Part shown: piece by piece, positions 18,801 to 29,319 of the stretch | Layout of the letters: each line of letters starts with the position of its first letter | Position numbering within the stretch: the first letter of the stretch is position 1 | Assembly: GCA_016870195.1 (NCBI GenBank) | Contig: VGCC01000001.1 | Coordinates: forward strand, 1 to 64,000 | Direction of reading: 5' to 3' | Length of the DNA: 64,000 nucleotides | From: Actinomycetota bacterium | GTDB lineage: Bacteria > Actinomycetota > Actinomycetes > S36-B12 | Notes under the pieces: generated by a model | Databases searched by the model: none | The model's input: the letters and a program-made list of their open reading frames with translations, nothing else | Told to the model about the DNA's origin: nothing | Translations under genes and position numbers: made by a program

Positions 18801-20596
18801 GAGGCGGGGCCGGCGCCCGGCGGGGCGGTCATCCCGAAGCTCAGGATCGAGGTCGCAGGCAGCCCGGCGCCCGTGATCTCGTAGGGGTGCTCATCCAGCA
18901 CGTCGAATCCGAGGTTCTGCAGGATAGGAAGCACCCGGGCTAGCGGAAGGGCACGACCGTGCCGCGTGATCGTGAAACGCAGTGCCCCTGCAACGCCGGC
19001 GTGGTCCATGCGGACCGCAAGCTCTCCGGGAGCCAGGCCTTGGATGACCTGCACCGCCTGGACGCCATCTTCTGGACTGAAGTCCTCCTTGTACGCCTCC
19101 GGAAATGCATCCTCAAAGATTCGTACGACATTGCGTCCTCGGTCCTCACCGAGTGCACCCACAGCGGCATCCCCGAAGTCATCCATCCAACTGCGGGTGG
19201 CCGCCGCGACGCGTGCCTCGAGATCGACGGGGTCCACGTCTCGAAGGTGGCCGCCTGCGGGAGCTCGAACGATGAAGAGCAATCGAGCGAGCACGGACTC
19301 GGACACCAATACCGTGAAGTCGACGCTTTCCCCTCCGAAACTGTCCTGCAGAAGCTCGCTGATGGCAGTGCGGACTGCAGTGGTGTATCGATCCCGTGGC
19401 AGGTAGACGAGTGCCGACACCGACCTGCCGTAGGCGTCCACACGCAGGAAGAGACGGGTTTGCCTTCGTTCCTGCATGTGCAGCACGGCCGAGGCTGTGT
19501 TGTTTAGTTCCGGCTGCTCGATTTGGAAGAGTTCATCGCGCGGATACGTCTCGAGGAACTGTTGAAGATCGTGGGCGCTGTGGGAGTTCGGAAGGAACTC
19601 CAGGGACGCCATCGCATGTTCGAACTTGCGCCGGAGAATGGGGATTTCAAGGACGCTCGCTGTATACGCGGGTGTAGCGAAGACTCCAAGGATGCGGAAC
19701 TCGCCGACCACATGTCCCTGTTCATCGAAACGCTTGATGCCGATGTAGTCAAGGTGACCCGGTCGGTGAACCGTGGAGCGAGCGTTGGCCTTGGTAAGCA
19801 CCAACAACTCCGGCTCCCGTGCCTTGGCCCGAACCAGAGCGGGAAGCACCGCCAGACTCTGCGAGTCCCTATCGTGGTCTTGGTCGTTGCGGAGAATTCC
19901 GAGTCCACTTCCGGAGACGGGTCGTAGCGCGTCACCTCCGCCGAGGTCGACGAGGTCGTACTCGCGATAACCGAGCAGGGTGAGATTTCCGTGGACGATC
20001 CAGCGCAGGAAAGCGATCGCCTCGAGGACGTCGCCCGGAGGGACACCGAGGGGCGGGTTCCGTTCCAGACCCTGGATGATCGCGGCGATGGCCCATTCCA
20101 TCGCGGGCCAATCCGTGACGGCGCGGCGCACGTCACCGAGCACCCTCCGCACGCCAGAACACAGCGCCTCGAGGTCGATGTCGCGATACCCGCGCTCGAG
20201 GTCGATGAGCATCCACGACTCGGGCACTGCATGGTCACCTTGGGCCCGATCCGACTCCCGGACATGAACGAGCTGGCCGGCACCATTCCGGTCCACAACG
20301 AATTGCGGATGAAGCAGCAACGAGATGTCGAGTCCTTGGCGGACGATTTCATTCGTGACTGAGTCCACGAGGAAGGGCATGTCATCGGTCACGATCTCGA
20401 TAACGACGCCACCTTCTACCTCCCGCGCGCGCACGAGTGATGCGCCGTGGTGCCGGACGGCAGCCCAGGATGCCATCGCTGGGACTTCAGCAAGGAGATG
20501 TCCGTGGGTGCGGCGTTCCTCGGGCGACATCTGACGCGAGAAACGCGCAGACAGCACGTCGAGGTCGGGAACCGAGTCCACCCCAGGAACAGTCAC
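15839..20596 (-). CDS. gdh: NAD-specific glutamate dehydrogenase, large (GDH-180 type)
   Basis: Oxidatively deaminates glutamate to 2-oxoglutarate with NAD+. At 1585 residues it is the size of the mycobacterial and Streptomyces large GDH (about 1600-1650). The N-terminal third holds ACT-like regulatory regions (DMPFLVDSVTNEIVRQG). The central catalytic domain has HLRFGDVARGGLRWS, VPVGAKGGFYPK with the substrate lysine, and VVAADKGTATFSD. The nucleotide-binding part reads VVGIGDMSGDVFGNGML, and a long helical C-terminus follows. GTG 20596 has AGAGG about 10 nt upstream. It is monocistronic and convergent with the DCC gene. Confidence 0.95.
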   Translation of the reverse strand: MTVPGVDSVPDLDVLSARFSRQMSPEERRTHGHLLAEVPAMASWAAVRHHGASLVRAREVEGGVVIEIVTDDMPFLVDSVTNEIVRQGLDISLLLHPQFVVDRNGAGQLVHVRESDRAQGDHAVPESWMLIDLERGYRDIDLEALCSGVRRVLGDVRRAVTDWPAMEWAIAAIIQGLERNPPLGVPPGDVLEAIAFLRWIVHGNLTLLGYREYDLVDLGGGDALRPVSGSGLGILRNDQDHDRDSQSLAVLPALVRAKAREPELLVLTKANARSTVHRPGHLDYIGIKRFDEQGHVVGEFRILGVFATPAYTASVLEIPILRRKFEHAMASLEFLPNSHSAHDLQQFLETYPRDELFQIEQPELNNTASAVLHMQERRQTRLFLRVDAYGRSVSALVYLPRDRYTTAVRTAISELLQDSFGGESVDFTVLVSESVLARLLFIVRAPAGGHLRDVDPVDLEARVAAATRSWMDDFGDAAVGALGEDRGRNVVRIFEDAFPEAYKEDFSPEDGVQAVQVIQGLAPGELAVRMDHAGVAGALRFTITRHGRALPLARVLPILQNLGFDVLDEHPYEITGAGLPATSILSFGMTAPPGAGPASNEDMRRAEDAFLASWSGSCEIDTFLSLVMAAGFTWRECSVMRAYARYLRQIGSTFSQGYIEQSVLSNPTVARSLMDLFQARFDPDTQDDREGRIATLEERIERQLIDVASLDQDRILRSFDMLIQATVRTSYFQMPISTTVALKLEPRRIPDMPLPRPVHEIWVYSPSVEGVHLRFGDVARGGLRWSDRREDFRTEILGLVKAQDVKNAVIVPVGAKGGFYPKQLPDPSIDRDAWLIAGKAAYAEFVTALLTVTDNLVDGVIVPPPRVVRHDSDDPYLVVAADKGTATFSDLANSISADFHFWLGDAFASGGSAGYDHKAMGITARGAWESVKKHFRELGIDTQTQDFTVVGIGDMSGDVFGNGMLLSDHIRLVAAFDHRDIFIDPHPDARTSLMERARLLGLPRSRWADYNPELISPGGGVFPRSAKSVTLTNQIQEALGLEPDIDHLTPDELISAILKAPVDLLWNGGIGTYVKAQNESPADVGDKSNDAIRINGHHLRVRVVGEGGNLGLTQKGRIEAARHGVKLNTDAIDNSAGVDTSDHEVNIKILLDGVVRAGKMTLEDRNALLAYMTDDVAAAVLRDNYDQNVVLGNARRGASALITVHQRMIKEMERRGILDRSLESLPDDEEFATLIAAESELTSPELAVLLAYSKNWLTSNLNKSTLSADPWFHATLMEYFPAALRERFPDEIASHPLRPQIINTSLANSLINVGGITFVYRVIEETGATVPQVVRAATAAMGVFGIRETWDWINSLDNTVPTTAQTTLQLETRRLLDRATRWFLQFRGGELDIASEVATFRANVSDYAQEVPDVLEGQEAERFQRRLRRFTEAGAPEGLAREAAGALDVFSLLDITDVCSRTGEGAATVIPLYFTLSDRYDVDQTLIRITDLPRGDRWTALARQALRTDLYQVIAALTARVIKATDPATPALERVETWEAVHAEGVSRARTTLQEIAAVENPDLATLSVCLRVLRNLVAQGDVTG

Positions 20597-20702
20597 GCTT
20601 ATCGCCTCTTCGCACGCTGGGCCTACCGCTACCGTAGCCGCAACCTGGCCCCCATGAGGACGTGTCCGCGATGGCCATCGGATGTTCGCCTCGTGTCTAT
20701 GC

Positions 20703-20708
20703 GACGAT
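20703..20708 (+). promoter_or_regulatory. -10 element of DUF2505 gene
   Basis: GACGAT, then CACCCG, then the ATG at 20715; the same layout precedes the GTG at 9534. Confidence 0.35.
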
Positions 20709-20714
20709 CACCCG

Positions 20715-21212
20715 ATGAGTACTCCCCTTGATGTCGTCCAGGCCTTCGCCGCCGATGCGTTCAGAACATTCGGTGTGCTCACGAACCGGGAGTACATCGA
20801 GGCCAAATGCTCCGCGACGGGGTCGCTGCGCACAACGATCGACATATCCGGGGATGCGTCCTCAGCCATCACGGTGCGCACCGAACGCCTCCTACCCGCG
20901 AATGTGCCGGCCGTCGCACAATCGTTCGTCGGGGAGACCATCGACGTCACTGAGGTCCAGGAGTGGTCCGCGCCGGATCACGACGGCTCGCGATCGGCCA
21001 TTGTGACGGTGAAGTTCTCCGGTCCCCTGCGCTTCGAGGGCACCGCAGACTTGCGGCCTACATCCCAGGGGTGCTCCATTCACACCCTGGGGCGGTTGAC
21101 GGCGAAGGTGCCCTTCGTCGGAGGAACCATCGAACAGGAGGCGGCTCGCCAAACGGAGAAGTACCTCCGGGTCGAGGAATCCCTCGCAGCCGAGTGGTTA
21201 GGACGCGCGTAA
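20715..21212 (+). CDS. DUF2505 domain protein
   Basis: Protein of 165 residues spanned by a DUF2505 domain, an actinobacterial family thought to adopt a START/SRPBCC-like lipid-binding fold. Visible features are a VVQAFAADAFRTFG start, alternating beta strands, and FVGGTIEQEAARQTEKYLRVEES at the C-terminal helix. There is no signal peptide. Binding of a hydrophobic ligand is inferred from the fold only. Its 3' end overlaps the convergent patatin gene by 15 bp. Confidence 0.8.
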   Translation: MSTPLDVVQAFAADAFRTFGVLTNREYIEAKCSATGSLRTTIDISGDASSAITVRTERLLPANVPAVAQSFVGETIDVTEVQEWSAPDHDGSRSAIVTVKFSGPLRFEGTADLRPTSQGCSIHTLGRLTAKVPFVGGTIEQEAARQTEKYLRVEESLAAEWLGRA

Positions 21213-22157
21213 CTCCAGGGAGCGCGCCCAGCCAGAGGGTGATGTGCGCATCGACGTCTCGAGAACGAGACGTCGACGGGACGCATCCATCAGGTTCGCG
21301 CCCATTGCGGTGAGGTCTTCTGGCCCGGGTCCGAGGATGAACACCCGCGTTCCCTGCGCCCGCACCGTCTCCGCCTCGTCGAGACACGACTTCGTGACCT
21401 CACCACGCCACCGGCGCTCGAGGCGCGCCGCCAGGCTGGTCGGATGGTCTGTGGCAAAGGAGACCATCGGTGCGATGACGTAGACCTCGTCTAGCCCCAT
21501 GTGCTCGAGCACGTCGACAGACGTGGCCGAGACCGCACCGCCATCGACATAGGTGCGGCCGTTGATCGCAACGGGGGCGAACCAGCCGGGGATTGAACAG
21601 GACGCCACCACCGCATCGGAAAGTGGTGCAACGGGTGCACCCGATCGACCGAACACCACGCGGTGTCCGTCGACGAAATCCATCGCGACCACCCACAGTC
21701 GGTGCGGCCATGTACCAGCGGGATTCGCGGCGTCAATGAGTTGCGAAACCTGATCGAGGGAACGAGAGCCGGGCGGAAGGAGGGCAGACAGCACGGCGGT
21801 GACCGGCAACTTCCCCGGGTGACGCATGCTTGAGGCGATCAGCGCCGGTGAACCCGGTGCGAGGAGACGTGGAACCCCGGGTCGATGACCGCCGGTCGCG
21901 CGGTCGGGATCGAAGGCGTAGTGGGCGAGCGGGCCGGTCCCGACGTCGTCGCCGGCGTAGTGGCCGCGCATCTCCTCGAGCGAGACGCCGAGAGCCACGA
22001 GTGCACCCAGAACGGATCCGGCCGAGGTTCCCACGATGATGTCGAAGTCCTCGACGTCGATTCCGAAGGACCGGAGTGCATCGAGTGCCCCGACGGACCA
22101 GGTTCCCCCCAGGACGCCACCGCCTCCGAGAACCAACCCCCGACGTGGAGTGAGCAC
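21198..22157 (-). CDS. Patatin-like phospholipase (RssA/NTE family)
   Basis: Cytosolic serine hydrolase of 319 residues, probably a lysophospholipase or esterase. The oxyanion-hole glycines are GGGGVLGG (residues 11-18), the nucleophile is Ser45 in GTSAGS, and the catalytic Asp is in YVDGGAVSA. I place the start at GTG 22157 because AAGGAGG lies about 5 nt upstream and the glycine loop then begins at residue 11, normal for the family. An ATG at 22178 and longer readings would add non-conserved residues. It is divergent from the L,D-transpeptidase gene. Confidence 0.9.
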   Translation of the reverse strand: MLTPRRGLVLGGGGVLGGTWSVGALDALRSFGIDVEDFDIIVGTSAGSVLGALVALGVSLEEMRGHYAGDDVGTGPLAHYAFDPDRATGGHRPGVPRLLAPGSPALIASSMRHPGKLPVTAVLSALLPPGSRSLDQVSQLIDAANPAGTWPHRLWVVAMDFVDGHRVVFGRSGAPVAPLSDAVVASCSIPGWFAPVAINGRTYVDGGAVSATSVDVLEHMGLDEVYVIAPMVSFATDHPTSLAARLERRWRGEVTKSCLDEAETVRAQGTRVFILGPGPEDLTAMGANLMDASRRRLVLETSMRTSPSGWARSLELRAS

Positions 22158-22229
22158 ATCCGCCTCCTTGCCACCCATCCTGGCACGCGCCACACCACGA
22201 TGGTGCGCCCTGGGCGCCCGTAACCGCCC

Positions 22230-22235
22230 TACCCT
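22230..22235 (+). promoter_or_regulatory. -10 element of L,D-transpeptidase gene
   Basis: TACCCT followed by 6 nt and the GTG at 22242, supporting that GTG as a leaderless start over the internal ATGs at 22281 and 22314. Confidence 0.4.
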
Positions 22236-22241
22236 GGTGAG

Positions 22242-23054
22242 GTGCACTTCCCCCGTCACGCACATTCTCCCCTGGCCACCATGCGAGATCGCCTGCGCAG
22301 ATACGGTGGCGGCATGCTGGGGTTCGCGCGCAGGTTTCCACGACGCACCCTGGCTGCCCTCCTCTCGGCGAGCCTCGCCGCAGGTGTCGGTGTCGGGATG
22401 CTGATTCCCACGGCCTCTGCCTCAGACTCCACCCCTTCGCCCACCCCCACTGCCGCCACGGTGCCCAGCGTGACGCCCACGCCCACTTCCGCGCCCACTT
22501 CAGCGCCCACCCCGACCCCCGCATCGACCACATCCCCCGCGATCGACGCCTCCGTCCTTGGCGCGGAGGGGCCTCGCCCCGCGAAATACAAGAAGCCCAA
22601 GCCTGCGACCCGATCCAAGAAGGCGCGCAATGTCCCCCTACGGCCGTTGGATGACGGGGATGGTCGACGAATCGTTTACGACAAGGCCCTCATGCACGTG
22701 TGGCTCATGGATGAGAACGACACTGTGGTCAAGCGCTTCCCGGTCGTCGGCAGGTGGGACCGACCCGTAAAGGGCACATACACGATCTACTCCCAGTCCG
22801 AACGAAGCGGGAATCCGAACTCAGGCGTGACGTTCGACCACATGACGCGTTTCGCCTACGGCCTTGATGGCAAGACTCCCATCGGCTTTCACAGCATCCC
22901 GATCTACTACGACGGCCGCATGATGCACGACACCGATCAACTCGGTCTCCCCGTTGCAACCGGAGGGTGCATCCGCATGGCCGCAGAGGATGCGGAGTTC
23001 CTCTACAACTGGGCGAAAAAGGGCGACACCGTTGTGGTGCTTCCCTCTCCCTAG
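22242..23054 (+). CDS. Exported L,D-transpeptidase (YkuD domain)
   Basis: Cell-wall cross-linking enzyme of 270 residues that forms 3-3 peptide bridges or attaches proteins to peptidoglycan. The N-terminus has basic residues, then a hydrophobic stretch (LAALLSASLAAGVGVGML) ending at TASAS, a likely signal peptide or anchor. A Thr/Pro/Ser linker follows (about residues 65-100) and then the YkuD domain, with His in GFHSIP and catalytic Cys243 in ATGGCIRMA. The usual SHGC motif is TGGC here, still within family variation. It converges on the CpaE-like gene, sharing CTAG at the stops. Confidence 0.88.
   Translation: MHFPRHAHSPLATMRDRLRRYGGGMLGFARRFPRRTLAALLSASLAAGVGVGMLIPTASASDSTPSPTPTAATVPSVTPTPTSAPTSAPTPTPASTTSPAIDASVLGAEGPRPAKYKKPKPATRSKKARNVPLRPLDDGDGRRIVYDKALMHVWLMDENDTVVKRFPVVGRWDRPVKGTYTIYSQSERSGNPNSGVTFDHMTRFAYGLDGKTPIGFHSIPIYYDGRMMHDTDQLGLPVATGGCIRMAAEDAEFLYNWAKKGDTVVVLPSP
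22480..22514 (+). repeat. 12-bp tandem repeats in the Pro/Thr linker of the L,D-transpeptidase
   Basis: About three copies of a unit close to GCGCCCACTTCC encode the repeated Ser-Ala-Pro-Thr linker. Length variation between strains is likely at such repeats. Confidence 0.5.
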
Positions 23055-24220
23055 GCAGCAACAAGTCGCCGGGCCAGATCCCGCATGCTCGACTGCGCTT
23101 TGGATCGCGAACGAATCTCACTGAGCAGGCTCCCTCGGGCAGCGGCCTTCGTCACCGTCGAGTCCTCCGAAACACCGTCGACATTTGCGACGAACCCGGT
23201 TCGCGACAGCACGTGATGGACTTCCCTGACCTGCCAAGCCCGCTCAACACGATTCACGAGCACATGAGGACGCCGTTCTCCGGCAACCTCCCCCAGGATG
23301 GCTAGTGACCGAACAAGGCGGGCCACACCCACGGGATCGGGGCGCGAGACCAGGACGACGTGATCGGCGTTGCCAAGCGTGGCGCGTGAAATTCCGTTCC
23401 GCTCCCCGCGCATTCCCGTAATCGGATCAGACGTCGATTCGAGACAGGAGTGAATGTCCACGACCGTGACATCGGCAACGGCCCTACTCACGTGGAGGAC
23501 GCGCGCGAACGCTTGGCCTCGAAATTCAGCCCATCGGGTCGAATCATCGAGACCTGTCAGAACATCGAGCCCCGGCTTGATGCCTCGCATCGCACGCTCC
23601 AACGCATCTTCATCGAGTGAACCTTGCTCGGCATGCTTACACGCCAAGAGAACTCCGCTCGCCTGCTCGGTGATCCCCAGTGAGGGTGCGATCGACGGAC
23701 CATGAGTATCGCCGTCGACCATCAACGTCCGCAATCCGAGTCGCGCACAGGCCTCCGAGAGAGCGATCGCGATGGTCGTGCGCCCCGGAGCCCCGGACGT
23801 ACCCCACACTGCGATCACCGCACCACGAGCTTCGGGCTCCGCGCGAGCAGGCTCCTCCACGTGAGGGGAACGGACAAACCGAAGCGCATCGAGCAGCGCC
23901 TCGGGCTCCGGCTCGATGGGTGAGCCCACGTCATGCACGTGCGAGCGCGGGATACCCGACTCACCAAAACCCCGAACAATGATGACCTGCGCAGCACGCG
24001 CGCACAGCTCTTCCCACAGAGCAACATCAACCCGTTGGATCGCGGTGGAAACCACCGCGACGGACCCCGGCTCGATGCTCACCGCCGCGAGGACATCCGC
24101 AGCATCGATACATTCCCGAGAAATACTCCAACCAGCGGCTCGCACCGCCTCCAGGAGCAACTGCTCGTGGGTGACCCCCGGGGCACACCAGACGATTCGA
24201 TTCAGGTCAGGAGAGGGCAT
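23051..24220 (-). CDS. CpaE/MinD-like ATPase with atypical P-loop
   Basis: Protein of 389 residues. The N-terminal 130 residues look like the receiver-like region of CpaE. The C-terminal MinD/ParA fold starts at VWGTSGAPGRTTIAIALSE, where the deviant Walker A lysines are replaced (GAPGRTT), as in several actinobacterial CpaE-like proteins. MVDGDTHGPSIAPSLG is the Walker A' aspartate region and VTVVDIHSCLE resembles Walker B. CpaE localises Tad/Flp pilus assembly. The ATG at 24220 overlaps the end of the upstream SAF gene by 14 bp. No TadA, TadB/C or pilin gene is present nearby, so function in a pilus is uncertain. Confidence 0.75.
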   Translation of the reverse strand: MPSPDLNRIVWCAPGVTHEQLLLEAVRAAGWSISRECIDAADVLAAVSIEPGSVAVVSTAIQRVDVALWEELCARAAQVIIVRGFGESGIPRSHVHDVGSPIEPEPEALLDALRFVRSPHVEEPARAEPEARGAVIAVWGTSGAPGRTTIAIALSEACARLGLRTLMVDGDTHGPSIAPSLGITEQASGVLLACKHAEQGSLDEDALERAMRGIKPGLDVLTGLDDSTRWAEFRGQAFARVLHVSRAVADVTVVDIHSCLESTSDPITGMRGERNGISRATLGNADHVVLVSRPDPVGVARLVRSLAILGEVAGERRPHVLVNRVERAWQVREVHHVLSRTGFVANVDGVSEDSTVTKAAARGSLLSEIRSRSKAQSSMRDLARRLVAA

Positions 24221-24866
24221 CTGCAGCCTCGACCAGAGACCCGTCGCGAGGGCGCTGGCTCGACAGGGGAACGGACACCAGATCGAGACCCCCACCGCGC
24301 GAGGCAGCCACAACCTCGGCGACATCGGCCTCGGCCACTGTCAGGACGACGGCGATCTGTCCTCCGATGCCCACAGTGTCCTCGGAGATGGATGCGACGG
24401 TCACCCCGGGGACGATGAGTTGGGGAACGAGAAGGGCCTCGGCACGCTCGCTCGGCGTAGCCCAGACATCGACCCGGTCACCGGGCATGAGGTCCGGGGG
24501 TAGCCGAAGCGGATCGACCGGCATGGTGACGAGACGTGCACCCGCAAGGTCGCCGGCGACAACCGCTCGACGCGGGATCAACTCCCCGGCAGAGACCGGC
24601 CAGAGCATCCGTCCGGTGACGACGTCATTCGCCGCGAGATAGTCATCACCGGCATCTCCCAGGCTGACGGTCACCGGACGCAGGTCTGCGATCACCGCCC
24701 CCTCGGGCAAGTCGCGAGTTGCCTGCCAGACGGTGACATCGTCGCCGTCGGACGACAGTAGGTGTGCTCCAGCGAACATCGCACCCACAACGAGTGCCAG
24801 ACCCAACCAGAGACGGAAATCCGTCCATCGGGGCGTTGAGACGCGCATTGCGCGACGCTGTGCCAT
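24207..24866 (-). CDS. SAF-domain (CpaB/RcpC-like) membrane-anchored protein
   Basis: Protein of 219 residues. One N-terminal membrane segment (LWLGLALVVGAMFAGAHLL, about residues 19-37) is followed by a SAF domain (WQATRDLPEGAVIADLRPVT) and a CpaB-like periplasmic region with PVDPLRLPPDLMPGDRVDVW. CpaB proteins belong to Flp pilus assembly. The start is fixed by AGGAGG at 24872-24877 (minus strand), 5 nt before the ATG. It forms a two-gene operon with the CpaE-like ATPase and is divergent from the BldC-like regulator. Confidence 0.8.
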   Translation of the reverse strand: MAQRRAMRVSTPRWTDFRLWLGLALVVGAMFAGAHLLSSDGDDVTVWQATRDLPEGAVIADLRPVTVSLGDAGDDYLAANDVVTGRMLWPVSAGELIPRRAVVAGDLAGARLVTMPVDPLRLPPDLMPGDRVDVWATPSERAEALLVPQLIVPGVTVASISEDTVGIGGQIAVVLTVAEADVAEVVAASRGGGLDLVSVPLSSQRPRDGSLVEAADALS

Positions 24867-24923
24867 GTCGACCTCCTGATTCCTTGACGCAGCATGCGCT
24901 ATTCCGGGATCCGGTGATGTCGG

Positions 24924-24932
24924 TTATCCACA
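24924..24932 (+). promoter_or_regulatory. Perfect DnaA-box sequence (TTATCCACA)
   Basis: An exact match to the canonical 9-mer DnaA box, in the 108-bp divergent region between the SAF gene and the BldC-like gene. A second, one-mismatch copy (TTATCCACG) is at 25772-25780. DnaA binding is not shown; a chance 9-mer in 64 kb is not improbable. Confidence 0.35.
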
Positions 24933-24962
24933 GCCGCATGTGCCGGATCGGGCGGAATTTGG

Positions 24963-24968
24963 CACGAT
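24963..24968 (+). promoter_or_regulatory. -10 element of BldC-like gene
   Basis: CACGAT, 6 nt, then the ATG at 24975. Confidence 0.35.
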
Positions 24969-24974
24969 GCCACC

Positions 24975-25199
24975 ATGGCCCGCTTCCTGACCCTCGCCGA
25001 CGTCGCAGAGACCTTGAGCATCTCTGCCTCGCAGGCCTACGCCCTCGTGCGCAGTGGGGATCTGCCGGCAATCAAGGTGGGCGGTCGCGGACAGTGGCGG
25101 ATCGAAACCAGCGCACTCGAGGACTACATCGCTCGGATGTACGCGCACACGCGTGCTCTGGTGGAATCGGAGTCTTTGAACCAGGAGGGAACGGACTAA
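24975..25199 (+). CDS. BldC/excisionase-like MerR-type helix-turn-helix protein
   Basis: DNA-binding protein of 74 residues. The N-terminal winged helix LTLADVAETLSISASQAYAL followed by VRSGDLPAIKVGGRGQWRI is typical of the excisionase/BldC family, which binds direct repeats at target promoters. A short acidic tail ends the protein. Likely a transcriptional regulator rather than a phage excisionase, since no integrase is near. It is divergent from the SAF-CpaE pair and could regulate it. The stop overlaps the convergent gene by 4 bp (CTAA). Confidence 0.82.
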   Translation: MARFLTLADVAETLSISASQAYALVRSGDLPAIKVGGRGQWRIETSALEDYIARMYAHTRALVESESLNQEGTD

Positions 25200-25687
25200 C
25201 TCCGCCTGTGCACGGCGATCACGGCCGGCCACGGGATCACTGTGGTTCGCGCAATTTCGAGATGGTCCGAGGCGACCACGAGTTGACCGCGGAAGCGTCC
25301 ACTCCGAGTCCACACCTCCACGTCATCCCCGGTCCACATGTCGAGAATTGCCCGAATAGACATGGACTCCGCCCGCTCGATGCGGAGAGCCCGCGGTAAC
25401 CCGGTGACGGCGTCGACGGCACTCACTCGAACCGCCCAGGAGTCGGCCCCCTCCTCGAGGATCACTAGCTCGTCGCTCCAGATCCGGACTGTGCCACGGA
25501 TGACCTCACCGGCGACGCGCACCATCACACGCACACTGCGCGCACCCCGATCCACAAGCCGCATGAGGGCCAACTCTGCGGCCGCGATGCCTAGGACGTC
25601 CTCACGCGACTCCAGCTCCACCGACGAGGTGGCAAGCGCCGTGCGCACGGCATCCCACACTTCGTCATCGTCTGCGCCGCTGGTCAC
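25196..25687 (-). CDS. Hypothetical actinobacterial protein with two small beta-barrel-like regions
   Basis: Soluble protein of 163 residues, no signal or membrane segment, starting with GTG. The N-terminal third is acidic and helical (DDDEVWDAVRTALATSS). Then come two short beta-rich units of similar pattern: IRGTVRIWSDELVILEEG, and VEVWTRSGRFRGQLVVASDH ending in IPWPAVIAVHRR. These resemble Sm/SH3-like barrels in rhythm but I cannot assign a family. A perfect 14-bp palindrome lies 31-44 nt upstream of the start. It may be functionally linked to the convergent BldC-like gene, but only position supports this. Confidence 0.6.
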   Translation of the reverse strand: MTSGADDDEVWDAVRTALATSSVELESREDVLGIAAAELALMRLVDRGARSVRVMVRVAGEVIRGTVRIWSDELVILEEGADSWAVRVSAVDAVTGLPRALRIERAESMSIRAILDMWTGDDVEVWTRSGRFRGQLVVASDHLEIARTTVIPWPAVIAVHRRS

Positions 25688-25717
25688 GGTGGAGAGGTGT
25701 GTCGCACGCCTGCCCCG

Positions 25718-25731
25718 CGAAACATGTTTCG
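25718..25731. promoter_or_regulatory. Perfect 14-bp palindrome, putative operator
   Basis: CGAAACATGTTTCG is fully self-complementary and sits just upstream of the GTG at 25687 in a 206-bp divergent region. It matches neither parS (GTTTCACGTGAAAC core) nor the actinobacterial LexA box. Probably a repressor site for the hypothetical gene. Confidence 0.4.
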
Positions 25732-25796
25732 ACCGCCGTCCCGAGAGCCACCTCCCTGTATGAGGCCGGGGTTATCCACGGGAATCCCCTCCCCCC

Positions 25797-25825
25797 TTGA
25801 CACGACCAGGGCCTCGACCGATGCT
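25797..25825 (+). promoter_or_regulatory. Promoter of DUF6459-like gene (TTGACA-N17-GATGCT)
   Basis: A perfect -35 TTGACA at 25797-25802 and a -10 GATGCT at 25820-25825 are separated by 17 bp. The predicted leader of about 60 nt is unusually A-rich for this genome and ends in AGGAGG at 25884-25889, 4 nt before the ATG. Confidence 0.5.
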
Positions 25826-25893
25826 GGGGCAGCAAACAGCATCAAATGAAGGCAAACGGCTATAAAGACAAGCGTACGTGTCCAGGAGGGGCC

Positions 25894-26426
25894 ATGAGCA
25901 TCACCACAACCCAGAGTTCCCCGATCTCACCTATCGTCAAGGAGGAGGTAGCGCGCCCCCACCTCTCGCTCATCGAAGGTGGCCGTGGCTCGGAACCCCG
26001 CCAGCTTCCCCTCCCGCTGACCTGGCAGGTCGCCCCCGGCGTGCCAGCCCACCCGACAGCACCGGTCGCGTCGGTCCCCGTCACCGATGCCATGCCCGAT
26101 CCCGCCACGTGGGCTCCTCAGATTGCGCGCGCCATCGTCGAGGTCGCCCATGGCGAGCGGCCTTCAGCACAGTTGTCGAAATGGGTAATCAAGTCGCAAC
26201 TCTCCGCACTCGCGGCCCGCGGGCGGAGTTTCGCCCGACATCCCGCGACACGCGCCCAGGGTTCGACCTCGCGGCTGCGACGCATTCGCGGTGTGCGGTG
26301 TTGTCATGTCGGCCCCGGGATAGTCGAGGCGAGCGCGGTCATCGTCGGGGCGCAGCGCTCCTCGGCCATCGCATTCCGTTTGCAGGCCTACCGAGGTCGC
26401 TGGGTGGTGACCGCGGTCGAGATGCG

Positions 26427-26430
<4 letters not shown>
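25894..26430 (+). CDS. DUF6459-like (Rv-type) protein next to secA
   Basis: Protein of 178 residues. A disordered, Pro-rich N-terminal half ([20 protein letters not shown]) precedes a compact domain of about 90 residues beginning [21 protein letters not shown] and [19 protein letters not shown]. It ends in a beta hairpin, [20 protein letters not shown]. The pattern fits the actinobacterial family found beside secA (DUF6459, by memory), whose function is unknown. The start is set by AGGAGG 4 nt before the ATG; an in-frame ATG at 25846 lacks a ribosome binding site. It converges on secA with CTAG shared by both stops. Confidence 0.65.
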
Positions 26431-29192
<2,762 letters not shown>

Positions 29193-29319
29193 AGCACACA
29201 GACCCTTCTGGCGGGAACGGAGGAACCCTCATCGTAGGCGGTTGTCCCCAGGGGGTGGCGTCCGCCGGTGGGCGGTCCGGGGCCATGCGCTCCCACCAGG
29301 ACCATGGCCTACTGACCCC

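Noticed and set aside
24975-25199. Excisionase of a mobile element
   Set aside because: No integrase, attachment repeats or other phage genes nearby; BldC-like regulator fits better.
25718-25731. Palindrome as a parS or LexA site
   Set aside because: The arms are inverted relative to parS, and five of fourteen positions disagree with the CGAAC-N4-GTTCG LexA box.
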